A DNA stretch of 64,000 nucleotides from Endozoicomonas sp. Mp262 (GCF_025643335.1 NZ_CP092489.1:4536501-4600500); one strand, 5' to 3'. Counted from the stretch's first letter, positions 45,149 through 54,209 are shown. Notes: generated by a model not told the origin, from the sequence alone. Program-made: numbers and translations.

Positions 45149-46360
45149 TTAAACGGTTTGATCTTTAAAGGTGTGCTTTTCTTTTGGCTGATGCGTCAAA
45201 TGATCAGCCATACCATGTTCTGCCAGCTTATGTTTGCTGCGGCCATAACGGGTAAAGAGTTTACCTTTTTTAACTGGGCTTCTGGCACCACGGAAGAATT
45301 GAATAATCTGGCTAAGGCGGAAGGCGTGGATAACGGCTTCATAATAAAGGCCACACACACTCAAAAAGGCCAATAACTGAACCCAGTCCGGTGCGCCTGC
45401 ATAATGAAGTGCAATGCCTAGAATATGGAACAGGCTACCAACCACAATTATGATGGCCAGCGTTTGTCTGGGAGTGAAACCCGCATGCAAAAGGATATGA
45501 TGGACATGGGTTCTGTCTGGCTTTAATGGGCTTTGTCCCTTTTTAATTCGGCGAGCAATGGTTGCCAACATATCAACCAGTGGAATACCTAAAATATACA
45601 GGGCTGTTACTGGGCTAAACTGGGCTTCAATATGCTGGTCGCCCTGGGAAAAGCGTATTACCAGCCAGGCGAAGGTAAAGCCCAAAAACATACTACCAGC
45701 GTCACCTAAAAAGACTTTCCTTAACCCTCTCACCAGTTGCAGGTTATAAACGAGGAATGCGAGCAGTGCTGCAGCCAGTGTAATAGAAGGCAGTATAAAC
45801 AGGTGGTTATTACCATGTAATAGCACAAGCAGTGATAGCACCGTCATAACACTCAGGCTTGCAGCCATACCGTCAATCCCGTCGGCCATATTGACGGCAT
45901 TGATATACCCGGCAACGGCTATAGCTGTGAAGGGGATAGCAATAAACAGGGGTAAGGTGATATCACCTAGCCCAAACAGATTACCGAGGTTGGTAACGTA
46001 AACCCCTGCGCCAAAAGCCATGATAAGAGCGGCAATCCCTTCAATCAACAGGCGGACTTTTGCACTGATATCATACTTGTCATCCAAAGCACCGATCACT
46101 ACCAGGGCTCCCGCAGAGACGAGATAGCAGTAGAGCTCAATACTATTTCTGCCCAGAAGCAACGTTGTGATAACGATTACTGTGTAAACACAAATGCCAC
46201 CCACCAAAGGAACTGCACCTACATGCGTTTTCCTGTGATCAGGCTTATCAACAAGATTTAATCGGTATGCAATTTGTTTCCAGCATTTAATTAAAATTAC
46301 AGAAAGTATAAAGACAAATAGAAATCTTAATAGGAGATTTTCTTCTAGTAGTGCTTGCAT
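45149..46360 (-). CDS. Undecaprenyl-phosphate sugar-1-phosphate transferase (WecA/MraY family)
   Basis: This 403-aa, eleven-helix membrane enzyme would start the repeat unit by loading a sugar phosphate on undecaprenyl phosphate. It has the family motifs KTHVGAVPLVGG, ALDDKYDI (DDxxD), INAVNMADGIDGMAA, FLGDAGSMFLGF and RTHVHHILLHAGF. The C-terminal tail is longer than that of E. coli WecA (367 aa) and contains the histidine-rich end seen also in the fragment at 72-477. It is the last gene before the toxin-antitoxin patch that separates it from wzc. Confidence 0.92.
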   Translation of the reverse strand: MQALLEENLLLRFLFVFILSVILIKCWKQIAYRLNLVDKPDHRKTHVGAVPLVGGICVYTVIVITTLLLGRNSIELYCYLVSAGALVVIGALDDKYDISAKVRLLIEGIAALIMAFGAGVYVTNLGNLFGLGDITLPLFIAIPFTAIAVAGYINAVNMADGIDGMAASLSVMTVLSLLVLLHGNNHLFILPSITLAAALLAFLVYNLQLVRGLRKVFLGDAGSMFLGFTFAWLVIRFSQGDQHIEAQFSPVTALYILGIPLVDMLATIARRIKKGQSPLKPDRTHVHHILLHAGFTPRQTLAIIIVVGSLFHILGIALHYAGAPDWVQLLAFLSVCGLYYEAVIHAFRLSQIIQFFRGARSPVKKGKLFTRYGRSKHKLAEHGMADHLTHQPKEKHTFKDQTV

Positions 46361-46547
46361 ACAACGTCTCTATTCACTCAAAGAGTGATTCTGGTTGGGT
46401 TGGTCTTGAGTTTTTTCTTGTGGCTTTCGCTAAGACGGCACAAAATGAAATCATTCGGTCAGGTCGGTCTTCTTGCAATCCATGTATGTACGCTCTATTT
46501 TTATAAATGTACACAATCTTTTGAAAGACGCTAACTGGAGTCAGGAA

Positions 46548-46820
46548 ATGAAACATCATGATTACAGTGACTCAGGGGCGGCAGAGCCAGTCACCCTGAC
46601 CCAGCTGAGAAAAAACATCTTCCAAATGGTGGATGAGGTGATTGCCACGGGCAAACCGCTGACGTTAACTCGCAATGGTTGTTCCTTAGTGCTGGCTGTC
46701 CAGCATCAGGAGCAGTCCAAGCTGGCCAGGCTTAAGCCCAGAAATACCGTTATTGGGGATCTTGACAGTCTGGAGTCTGAAGATACTGGTCTTTGGGATG
46801 CTGACCATGGTTTTGATTGA
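46548..46820 (+). CDS. Phd/YefM-type antitoxin
   Basis: The 90-aa product has the Phd/YefM fold signature VTLTQLRKNIFQMVDEVIAT, then GKPLTLTRNGCSLVLAV. It overlaps the PIN-domain gene by 23 bases, so the two form a toxin-antitoxin pair. MKHHDYSDSG is preferred as the start. Such antitoxins usually repress their own promoter. Confidence 0.85.
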   Translation: MKHHDYSDSGAAEPVTLTQLRKNIFQMVDEVIATGKPLTLTRNGCSLVLAVQHQEQSKLARLKPRNTVIGDLDSLESEDTGLWDADHGFD

Positions 46821-47187
46821 TACCCATATCGCCGTTTTTTTACACGGAGGTCATTTAGATAAGCTCTCAGCACCTGCGTGCGAACAGTTAGAGCTTAATG
46901 ATATCGTGTTGCCTGAAATGGCACGGTTAGAGCTTCAGTACCTCTATGAGATAAAGCGTATTGCTTATCGCCCAGAACAGATTGTCGCTGACCTTTATGC
47001 GGATATTGGCCTGTATTGTTCGCCATCATCCATGACCGCAGTGGTTCAGGCGGCTATTGGCATTGATTGGACACGGGATGCTTTTGACCGTTTGATTGCG
47101 GCAGACTCACTCTGTAGTAATGTACCTTTAATTACCCGGGACAAAACCATTATTGCTCACCTGCCCAATGTTATTTGTGCACGCTGA
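46798..47187 (+). CDS. PIN-domain toxin (VapC-like)
   Basis: The 129-aa protein has the acidic PIN residues in LIDTHIAVFL (Asp near the start), MARLELQYL, TRDAFDRLIAADS and LITRDKTIIAHL. PIN toxins are RNases. ATG 46798 or the internal ATG at 46807 could be the start. It is complete, so this pair may be active, unlike the decayed modules downstream. Confidence 0.87.
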   Translation: MLTMVLIDTHIAVFLHGGHLDKLSAPACEQLELNDIVLPEMARLELQYLYEIKRIAYRPEQIVADLYADIGLYCSPSSMTAVVQAAIGIDWTRDAFDRLIAADSLCSNVPLITRDKTIIAHLPNVICAR

Positions 47188-47280
47188 AGCAGCGGGCAAC
47201 GAAATTATCCAGAGTGGCGAGTTAGCTTTTATCAAGTAAAAACTGCATTTAGTTATAGGGGGAGTCAAATGGCGTGGTGC

Positions 47281-47309
47281 GCATTCCCACTTGGAGCGTG
47301 GAAACGAGG
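47281..47309. repeat. REP-like element GCATTCCCAC...
   Basis: GCATTCCCACTTGGAGCGTG followed by GAAACGAG is a copy of a palindromic repeat that recurs at 52331, 54686 and 56642. Confidence 0.65.
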
Positions 47310-47336
47310 TTAACATCAAGCCGAATGAGCCTCTGC

Positions 47337-47657
47337 TCAGCCACTGTGATGTTGAATAACGACGTACTGGCCCTTGATAGTTTCTTTGAATGAGTCGGGT
47401 ATCTGATCCCAGCAAAACAAATCTACACGGAATGGCAGGTTACTCTCTTCGAAGGCTTCCCGCAGCTCGGAGATAGCTACTGACTGTTCTTCACCTACAA
47501 AAGCAACAAGGTCAAGGTCTGAGGCAGGTCGAGCATGACCGCGGACTCTTGAGCCGTATGCCCAAACACAGGTATTAGGTAAATAACGTTTCAATAGCTG
47601 CTGAGTTATCTTTAGCTCGCTGGCAGTCAGCTCCAGAGTTTCTAACGTTACTTTCAT
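47337..47657 (-). CDS. MNT-type nucleotidyltransferase antitoxin
   Basis: The 106-aa protein has WAYGSRVRGHARPASDLDLV, the GSxxxG...SDxDL active site of minimal nucleotidyltransferases. Its start overlaps the stop of the HEPN gene (ATGA), so the pair is coupled, with gene order HEPN then MNT as at 874-1651. It should silence the HEPN toxin. Confidence 0.88.
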   Translation of the reverse strand: MKVTLETLELTASELKITQQLLKRYLPNTCVWAYGSRVRGHARPASDLDLVAFVGEEQSVAISELREAFEESNLPFRVDLFCWDQIPDSFKETIKGQYVVIQHHSG

Positions 47658-48070
47658 GGCCAGGTTTCACCACTCATGGTTTGATAGAGGTTTACCGCAT
47701 CCTTGATAAAGGCATCCATTATATTCAGTGCGGCTTTTGCTTTTTCTCCATCATAGTCGTGAGAGGTTCCAATGCGTGTGTCTGCGTATATCAGCCACCG
47801 GGCAATATCAGAGGTTAGCAAGTTGTTTTCATTGGCGATCCGAAACAGGGGTTTTGGGCTGTTGGGTACATCAGGTAGCCCCAAACCTTCTTTCAAGTAG
47901 CGCTTCAGTACTTTCCATAAACAGTCATAGCAGGTTTCATAGCGCTGGATAACGGATTCAGAAACCGCTTCCTGAATCCAGATGGGTAAGGCCGTATCCA
48001 ACGTGCGCCAGTGACCAAATTGTGACTCAAGCAGGGTAAGGGACTGTTTGTACTTCCCGAAGTCGATCAT
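47654..48070 (-). CDS. HEPN-domain toxin (HI0074-like)
   Basis: The 138-aa helical protein has the R-x4-H motif RIGTSHDYDG near residue 100 and the LPIWIQEAVSESVIQRYETC segment of HI0074-like proteins. MIDFGKYK is preferred as the start. It is the second HEPN/MNT module of the window and is clearly diverged from the first. Confidence 0.85.
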   Translation of the reverse strand: MIDFGKYKQSLTLLESQFGHWRTLDTALPIWIQEAVSESVIQRYETCYDCLWKVLKRYLKEGLGLPDVPNSPKPLFRIANENNLLTSDIARWLIYADTRIGTSHDYDGEKAKAALNIMDAFIKDAVNLYQTMSGETWP

Positions 48071-48119
48071 TTGTTCACCCATGTGTCCTGGTTCTGATTG
48101 CCATCGTTTATTATACAGG

Positions 48120-48260
48120 TCAATGCACTTCTGACGTAATACTCATCAGTGCTGAGTGCTGGACTATCTGACTAAAGTCACGATCATTATGCAGAATGGG
48201 GACGTTATTATGGATGCAAACAGCCGCAATCAGGCAATCAACACTTTTACGAATGGTCCC
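48120..48260 (-). pseudogene. C-terminal remnant of a VapC toxin gene
   Basis: The frame after GTIRKSVDCLIAAVCIHNN and VPILHNDRDFSQI matches the C-terminal third of VapC (normally RKTxDCLIAxYCIE...LLHxDRDF). The first two thirds, with the N-terminal aspartate, are missing. It directly follows the vapB gene, so an internal deletion has removed most of the toxin. Confidence 0.75.
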
Positions 48261-48453
48261 GGCTTTGATCAAGATCACCTTCCCAGCTGATTTTTCCCTG
48301 AAGTTCGAGAAGCTGTTGCTGTTTTTTACGACGTACCAACTCTTCAAGGGCATGGTGAATCAGCTCTCGGCGAGAACCCAAGCCTGACAGACTCAGTGCT
48401 TCATTGACAAGATCCTGATCAATAACAATATTAGTGCGTATTATTGACGGTAT
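48247..48453 (-). pseudogene. VapB-type antitoxin gene with a lost start codon
   Basis: The product reads PSIIRTNIVIDQDLVNEALS, then LGSRRELIHHALEELVRRKK and WEGDLDQSR, a full VapB (ribbon-helix-helix) sequence. The codon where ATG is expected, spaced well behind AAGGTG, is ATA at 48453-48451. The only in-frame ATG (48492) lies across an inverted repeat GTATACAC/GTGTATAC that looks like the operator. The gene is probably inactive, as is its toxin partner. Confidence 0.6.
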
Positions 48454-48454
48454 G

Positions 48455-48487
48455 GTATACACCTTTTTTTTAAAATTTAGTGTATAC
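48455..48487. promoter_or_regulatory. Inverted repeat before the vapB relic, probable operator
   Basis: GTATACAC at 48455-48462 and GTGTATAC at 48480-48487 form a perfect 8-bp inverted repeat with a 17-bp gap directly upstream of the VapB frame. Confidence 0.5.
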
Positions 48488-48531
48488 AGCATAGTTCTCT
48501 GTTAATAAAAAACCAAGCCTGGCCGCTAAAT

Positions 48532-49011
48532 TTAAATCAAATCAATAACATCTTCATACAGCGCCCGAAGGCTGACAGAAAAATCGATAGAGCCAAGCTG
48601 AAGGATGTCGGTTTCCTGTTTTAACCTGATCACTTCCCAGCCGCTGGCTGTGTTCTGGTAGAGGTCAACCGCCATTTTATCCTGATGAATCAGTACGTAC
48701 TCCCGCAGGCCTTTGATGGCGGTATAAGCTGCCAGTTTTTCCATACGATCCCTGGCTTCTGTGGTGGAAGAGAGCACTTCAGCAATGATAGTGGGCTGTT
48801 CCTCTACATACTGATTTTGGCCGGGTTCGTTGCAAGCGACCATAACATCCGGGTAGTAAAAAACTTCACTGCCTTTATGACTGGCATTCACCTTCATATC
48901 ACTGGCGTATGCCCTGCAAGGGCTGCCCCGCAGGTGTGCAGATAACCGGACTGCCTTTTTATCAAAGGTCCAGGTTGTTTGACATTGCAGTGCATTGTGG
49001 AACCCTATCAT
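48532..49011 (-). CDS. Uma2-family (DUF820) protein, N-terminally truncated
   Basis: The 159-aa product has the Uma2 core GSPCRAYASDMKV, YYPDVMVACNE, IIAEVLSSTTEARDRMEKLA and LREYVLIHQDKMAVDLY, which forms a PD-(D/E)xK nuclease-like fold. Normal members have some 30-40 more residues at the start. Here the upstream frame is shared with a broken AbrB gene and reads YDFADAM, more like a PIN toxin tail. The gene therefore seems to be a fusion of remnants. Confidence 0.65.
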   Translation of the reverse strand: MIGFHNALQCQTTWTFDKKAVRLSAHLRGSPCRAYASDMKVNASHKGSEVFYYPDVMVACNEPGQNQYVEEQPTIIAEVLSSTTEARDRMEKLAAYTAIKGLREYVLIHQDKMAVDLYQNTASGWEVIRLKQETDILQLGSIDFSVSLRALYEDVIDLI

Positions 49012-49024
49012 GGCATCGGCAAAG

Positions 49025-49255
49025 TCATACTGTTTGTATTGCCTGCTCCATTTCTTCCAGTGATGCCACCCTGTTGCCAATGTCCTCAGAAAAGCAGCCT
49101 GCCAGGCTGTCCAGTGTTTTTTTTAATGGTTTCAGTACCAGTTGAACATCAATCACTTCAAAGCTGACCTTATCGCCGGGTTGTAATAAGAACTGTTCCC
49201 GCAGGGCGGCGGGGATAGTGATTTACCCCTTTGAGGTGAGTGAGCTGATATTCAT
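49025..49255 (-). pseudogene. AbrB/MazE-like antitoxin gene with an in-frame stop
   Basis: From ATG 49255 the frame reads NISSLTSKG, a TAA at codon 11 (49225-49223), then ITIPAALREQFLLQPGDKVS and continues to 49025. This is the standard AbrB antitoxin pattern with Gln converted to stop (TSKGQITIPAALR). The rest of the frame is open for 65 codons, so the nonsense change is the only visible lesion. Confidence 0.8.
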
Positions 49256-49491
49256 GGCCGTTCCCTGATTAAGCAGTGTATTACTAAAGGTAATAACTGT
49301 ATTAATGTCTGTCAAAAGCCCTTTCGGGCCGTTGGCAGGCGGTTAGTTTTCCATAGGGTAAAGTGTATTGCTTGCATTGTAAGTACCCAGTTCAGATCAT
49401 TGGAAAAGGGATTCAGCAAAATGCAAGAATCGAAAACACCAGCGGGAGCTGGCTATAATGGCTTTAATAAGAACATATCAAGGAGGCTACG

Positions 49492-49926
49492 ATGGCTGAA
49501 TCTTTATACGAAACCGATTTCTATGGCTGGACCCAACAACAGGTTCAACTTATTCGTTCTGGCAATCTGGAGGCTTTGGACTTGAATAATATTCTCGAGG
49601 AACTGGACAACATGGGCAAAAGCGAATACCGGCAATTTAGCCATCGCCTGGATATTCTGTTAATGCATCTGTTGAAATGGCAATTCCAACCAGAGCATAG
49701 AAGCTCAGGCTGGAAAGGGTCTATAGAAGAGCAACGTTTTCGGCTCACTAAACTCCTGAAAGAAAATCCCAGTATGAAGTCCAAAGTACCTTCTATGATG
49801 GCTGATGCCTATGAGGTGGCCAGAATTAATGCCTATAAGGAAACGGGACTCGCCAAAACAGCATTCCCCGGGATACCTCCCTGGACCATAGAGCAAGCTA
49901 TGGATAGTCAGTTCTGGCCAGATTAA
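49492..49926 (+). CDS. DUF29 family protein
   Basis: The 144-aa protein has the DUF29 pattern LYETDFYGWTQQQVQLIRSG, LNNILEELDNMGKSEYRQ, LLMHLLKWQFQPEHRSSGWK and the ending MDSQFWPD. It is helical and of unknown function. DUF29 genes are often found near toxin-antitoxin and mobile genes. The 230 bp before it hold no other gene. Confidence 0.85.
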   Translation: MAESLYETDFYGWTQQQVQLIRSGNLEALDLNNILEELDNMGKSEYRQFSHRLDILLMHLLKWQFQPEHRSSGWKGSIEEQRFRLTKLLKENPSMKSKVPSMMADAYEVARINAYKETGLAKTAFPGIPPWTIEQAMDSQFWPD

Positions 49927-50059
49927 TAACGACTCAAAGACCACTTTAACAGCGCTTCCGTCTGCCCCATAGCATCCAGTTCATTTCTAGTGAGTGTCAA
50001 GCGTGCCTCCGTGGCAACAAAACATTAAACCATTTAACCGAAACCCCCAGCGCAACGGG

Positions 50060-52273
50060 TCAGGAAGCGCTGGTTTCATAGGCATAGTGGTAATAGCCAT
50101 AGTTGCCATAGCGGGAGGCAGACTGGATCATACCGTTCAGGACACACCCCTTTAGATTCACGCCAGACTGTTTCAATCGACTTGCGGCATAGTCCACTTC
50201 TTTAATGGGGTTAAGGCCTGCACGAACAATCATAAAGGCCGTACCACACTGTTTGCCCACAACCGCAGGGTCGGTCACTGCCAGAACCGGTGGCGTGTCG
50301 ATCAATACCACATCATAGTCCTTGGAAACCTTATCCAGCAAGGTGTTGAAAGCGGGACTCATCAATAGCTCAGAGGGGTTCGGCGGGTAATGGCCACTGG
50401 GTAATACATCCAGGTTTTCTGTGGCCTTGAAAATCACAGTGCTATCGGCCTTACCCACCAACATCTCTGCCAAGCCGTTATTCCGCTGTCTGCCAAAGAC
50501 CTTGCAGATATGCCCCTTCCGCAAATCGGCGTCAATCAGCAACACTTTCTGCCCGGTCTCAGCCAGCAATGCGGCCAGATTAGCGGCGATAAAGCTCTTG
50601 CCCACACTCGGGGCCGGTCCCGTGATCATAATGCGATTATCAGGTGCTTCCATCAGGGCAAAGGCCAGGTTAGTGCGCAAACTGCGCAAGCTCTCAACGG
50701 CCAGGTCGGCAGGAACCTCTTGAGCCAACAGATAACTGCTACCGTTCTGTTTATGGGCATTACGCTCAAGTATATGAAGCTGATCACTTTCAGGAACAGT
50801 GGCGTAAACGGACAGCCCCGTACGCTTTTCAATTTCCTCAGGGGTTTTCACACCGGCATTAAGCATTTCTCTCAGGAATACCAGTCCCATCCCCAACATG
50901 GCCCCAAGCAAGGTGGCCAGCACGGCAATCAGTGCTTTTTTCGGCTTCACGGGCTTAATGGCCGAGAGGGCATGATCCAGAATACGGACATTACCCACGG
51001 CAGAGGCCTTAACAATTTTTAGCTCCTGGGCCTTGTTTAACAGCTCGGTATAAACCTGGGTGCTGACTTTCACATCACGGGCCAGTCGCATGACCTCCTG
51101 CTGGGTTTTTGGCAGGTTTTCCGTTTGATCCATAAACTCCTTTTTACGGTCAACAATCAACTGCCTTTGCAGTTTCAGCTCTTCCATAATGGGATGGTTG
51201 ACGGTGTAACGCTGCCCCATTTGCTCAATTTGCATATCAATTTGAGCCAGCTGGGTATCAATATTTACGGCCTGCTCCAGCACAGCCTGGGTTTCCAGGG
51301 TCAGGTCCACTGTTTTATTTTGCCGCTGGAAACGGTTCAGCTTGCTTTCTGCCAGTTCCACCTCTTTTTTCATTTCTGGCAGTTGGTGCTCCAGAAACTT
51401 CAGACTGTTTTGCGCCTCGGCAGAGACCCGCTCAACATTTTGGCGAACGTAGCGCTCGATAATGGCTTCCAGGGCCCGGGTATTTTCCAGCTTTGAAGCA
51501 CCGGTTAACGACAGTGACAGGACACCGGTCTTTTTACCTTTTTCAGAAACAGCCAAACGTTGCCCCAAACCTTCAATGGCGGAAACCATGGGCTGTCGAG
51601 TGATTTCAAAGCGAGTGCCCGGGCGTGCTTTCAATTCAGAGACAAACAGGCGTACCTGTCCATCTTCTGATAAAGCAGACCTCCCGGCCTTGCCTGCAAG
51701 AACAGGCTCATCTTTATACTGCAGCTGGTAGCGCCCCTGCTCTCCTGCCACCAGTGTATAGGTTTCACCCAGCATGGTGGATGGAATCTGGAAACGCTCC
51801 ACCTTGATGGCTTCACCGCCCCAGGCATAACCACTCAACCAAAGCAACGGGCTATTAATCAGCTCACCGGTTTCAGGCTCCGGGATAAAGCGGCGGGAAA
51901 CCGCACGGCCAATAACAGGAAAGTAATCCGGCTCAACCACAATATCAAGCTTAAGGGATTCCACCACTTTCCCCAGGACAAAGCGACTGCGAATCACTTC
52001 GATCTCTGCTTCGGAAGGCGTTTCACCGCCGAACATATCGGTCATTTCCACCAGATTGCTCATGGGGGATTTCTGGCTCTCCACCTGAACCAGTGCATCA
52101 GACCGATAAACAGGTGTAGTAATCCACAGGTACGCCAGCGCACAAATGGCAAATAACAGTGTTGAACCGGCTATCCACCATTTGCCACTCAGAATAATAC
52201 CCAGTATTTCTGACAGGCTGATCACGTCATCATCCGGAGCAGACGAACGTGTATTTGTAGTTTCAATAGACAT
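50060..52273 (-). CDS. wzc: Wzc-type polysaccharide co-polymerase and tyrosine autokinase
   Basis: Wzc controls chain length and export of capsule with Wza and is cycled by phosphorylation. The 737-aa protein has an N-terminal Wzz domain with two membrane helices (near residues 30 and 430), a coiled-coil periplasmic region and a C-terminal BY-kinase domain. That domain has Walker A in GPAPSVGKSFIAANLAALL, Walker A' in LLIDADLRKG and Walker B in VLIDTPPVL, and it ends in a tyrosine cluster YGNYGYYHYAYE. MSIETTNTRS is chosen as the start because the longer frame reads through an intergenic REP-like element. Confidence 0.95.
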   Translation of the reverse strand: MSIETTNTRSSAPDDDVISLSEILGIILSGKWWIAGSTLLFAICALAYLWITTPVYRSDALVQVESQKSPMSNLVEMTDMFGGETPSEAEIEVIRSRFVLGKVVESLKLDIVVEPDYFPVIGRAVSRRFIPEPETGELINSPLLWLSGYAWGGEAIKVERFQIPSTMLGETYTLVAGEQGRYQLQYKDEPVLAGKAGRSALSEDGQVRLFVSELKARPGTRFEITRQPMVSAIEGLGQRLAVSEKGKKTGVLSLSLTGASKLENTRALEAIIERYVRQNVERVSAEAQNSLKFLEHQLPEMKKEVELAESKLNRFQRQNKTVDLTLETQAVLEQAVNIDTQLAQIDMQIEQMGQRYTVNHPIMEELKLQRQLIVDRKKEFMDQTENLPKTQQEVMRLARDVKVSTQVYTELLNKAQELKIVKASAVGNVRILDHALSAIKPVKPKKALIAVLATLLGAMLGMGLVFLREMLNAGVKTPEEIEKRTGLSVYATVPESDQLHILERNAHKQNGSSYLLAQEVPADLAVESLRSLRTNLAFALMEAPDNRIMITGPAPSVGKSFIAANLAALLAETGQKVLLIDADLRKGHICKVFGRQRNNGLAEMLVGKADSTVIFKATENLDVLPSGHYPPNPSELLMSPAFNTLLDKVSKDYDVVLIDTPPVLAVTDPAVVGKQCGTAFMIVRAGLNPIKEVDYAASRLKQSGVNLKGCVLNGMIQSASRYGNYGYYHYAYETSAS

Positions 52274-52330
52274 AGATTTAACTTGTATTTGTCGTTGGCA
52301 GTTGGCAGTCTCATCGAGAACTGCTGCCTT

Positions 52331-52360
52331 CTCGTTCCCAGCGTCCCGCCGGGAATGCAT
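52331..52360. repeat. REP-like palindrome upstream of wzc
   Basis: CTCGTTCCCAGCGTCCCGCC followed by GGGAATGCAT is the inverse of the copies at 54686 and 56642. A degenerate second copy lies at about 52405-52440. Confidence 0.65.
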
Positions 52361-52491
52361 ACGGGCGTTTCCAGGTGCACTGCACCCCGAGCCAGTGGAG
52401 GTCTGCATTCCCAGGGAGAACCCTGAGAATGAGAGAAGTCAGCTACTACCTACTGATAACTGCCAACTGAAAACTCCAGCGAAACGGGTTG

Positions 52492-52938
52492 CTACCTTAC
52501 CAGTTTACCAACCCACTCTTCTACAGTGACACGAATCAGGTCCAGCGCATGTTTAAAAGCCTGGTCGCCTTTACGATAAGGATCAGGAATTTCAATATTA
52601 CTGTGCCAGCGACCTAGCAAATGAACTTTGCCCCGGGCTTCTGGTGCAATACCTTCAACGGCCCTTATATGTCCCTCTTCCATCACCAGAATCAGGTCAT
52701 ATTCCCTTGCCATTTCACGAGTTAACTGTCGTGCAATATGACCAGACAGGTCCAGCCCTATGGTTGCCGCATATTCCGCAGCCTTTGATGCTGCTGGCTT
52801 ACCCACCAGCGCACCAACCCCGGCAGAGGCAATATTGATTTTACTGCCTTTTTCCTGAATTTTTTTGCGCAACAAAAATTCCGCAGTAGGACTCCGGCAA
52901 ATATTACCGACACAGACCACTAAAATATTTGAAAACAT
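52492..52938 (-). CDS. wzb: Low-molecular-weight protein-tyrosine phosphatase
   Basis: Wzb removes phosphate from the Wzc tyrosine tail. The 148-aa protein has the P-loop VVCVGNICRSPTAEFLL (C-x5-R-S) at residues 7-23 and the general acid in DPYRKGDQAF. Gene order wza-wzb-wzc is kept. Confidence 0.95.
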   Translation of the reverse strand: MFSNILVVCVGNICRSPTAEFLLRKKIQEKGSKINIASAGVGALVGKPAASKAAEYAATIGLDLSGHIARQLTREMAREYDLILVMEEGHIRAVEGIAPEARGKVHLLGRWHSNIEIPDPYRKGDQAFKHALDLIRVTVEEWVGKLVR

Positions 52939-52963
52939 CATTTTTTATGGGGCTAGATTATTA

Positions 52964-54103
52964 TTACTTGGAGAAATCGTTGATCGCGTTTGTAGTAGGC
53001 AACAACTGATTGATCACACGGTTCCAGCGGGAGACACCAGCGGTATCCACATAAACCACATCTCTTGCCTGTAATGGAAAGCGGTCTGCCAATAGCAAAC
53101 CCGTGGCATTTTTCATATTCAGGCGGAAAATAGTCGGTTTGCCCTGCTCAGTCTTGTTTCTAAGGATATAGACGCCTTTGGCATTGGCATACATCTGACT
53201 GATACCACTGGCAGCTACCAGGGCATCATTCAGGCTCATACCGCGTTGATCATAGGGCATGGCAATAGGGCGATTAACTTCACCCATAATAACAATCTGG
53301 CGGTAACGGTTACTGTCTATATTCAGCACATCACCATCACGCATCAGATAGTTTTCACTCATATCACCATCCAGCAACTTGGCCATATCAATGGTCTTGC
53401 GATGGTTATCAGTCATCAAAATGGCTTCGGCCTTATCCGCACTGTCCTTCAGGCCTTCTGCCAGGGCGATGGCATCCAGCACCCTCAGGGGCTGACTGGT
53501 AATAGGCAGTGGGCGGGGAAATTTAACTTCACCAATAATCTGGGCTTTCTGGCTGTTGAATTCCTGTACCCGTACGCTAACCTGAGGGTCCCTGACATAT
53601 TTTGCCAGTTTTTTGGTGAGCTCGACCCGTATCTGGTTAACGGTCTTGCCAGCTGCGGCGATATTACCGGCAAAGGGGAAGAAGAAGGAGCCATCCGCTT
53701 GAACCTCAACACCTTCAGGGGTCACCTGCTGACGCTCACGAATCAATTCATTGGATTCCTTTATAGTGCTGCTTCGTGCGCCAAAGGGAGATGAGGCCAC
53801 CTGCTGGTTAGAGGTCAGATCCGGATTGTTCCAGACCCTGACACTTAATACATCATGGGCACCAATCAGGTATTGGTAGAACTCATCTTTTTCCGCGGTA
53901 TCATCCCCAGCCAGGTCTTTGCGACTCACAGGTTCTGGATCTACCACCTTTTCACTGATATCAACCAGATTAAAGTTGATATGTTTCTCGTTACCGGGGT
54001 CAAGATAAGCTCCGGGAGCCAGGGCACAGCCTGTCATCATTACAGAACCGGTAATAACAGCTGTAGACAGCATTAACGCTCTAAGGTTTTTCAGCCTATT
54101 CAT
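52964..54103 (-). CDS. wza: Outer-membrane polysaccharide export lipoprotein
   Basis: Wza forms the octameric outer-membrane channel for capsule export. The 379-aa protein has a lipoprotein signal peptide with lipobox VMMTGC at residues 21-26, the polysaccharide export (PES) segment YLIGAHDVLSVRVWNNPDLT and two SLBB-like domains (IIGEVKFPRPLPI, VIMGEVNRPIAMPY). The first gene after the ops element, it heads the export operon. Confidence 0.96.
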   Translation of the reverse strand: MNRLKNLRALMLSTAVITGSVMMTGCALAPGAYLDPGNEKHINFNLVDISEKVVDPEPVSRKDLAGDDTAEKDEFYQYLIGAHDVLSVRVWNNPDLTSNQQVASSPFGARSSTIKESNELIRERQQVTPEGVEVQADGSFFFPFAGNIAAAGKTVNQIRVELTKKLAKYVRDPQVSVRVQEFNSQKAQIIGEVKFPRPLPITSQPLRVLDAIALAEGLKDSADKAEAILMTDNHRKTIDMAKLLDGDMSENYLMRDGDVLNIDSNRYRQIVIMGEVNRPIAMPYDQRGMSLNDALVAASGISQMYANAKGVYILRNKTEQGKPTIFRLNMKNATGLLLADRFPLQARDVVYVDTAGVSRWNRVINQLLPTTNAINDFSK

Positions 54104-54198
54104 TGAGAGGTTATCCAGAAAGAAGTCAATGGGAGGGCTTAACCCGGGTATGAAATATCCGGGTTAGCTAAAAAGCAACGAGTCTTTTATATTCAGGT

Positions 54199-54209
54199 AC
54201 GCTACCGCC
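54199..54209 (-). promoter_or_regulatory. ops element (RfaH recruitment site)
   Basis: The minus strand reads GGCGGTAGCGT, an exact copy of the ops core known from RfaH-controlled capsule and O-antigen operons, about 96 bases before the wza start codon. It predicts that RfaH loads on RNA polymerase here and prevents early termination along the long minus-strand operon. Confidence 0.85.
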
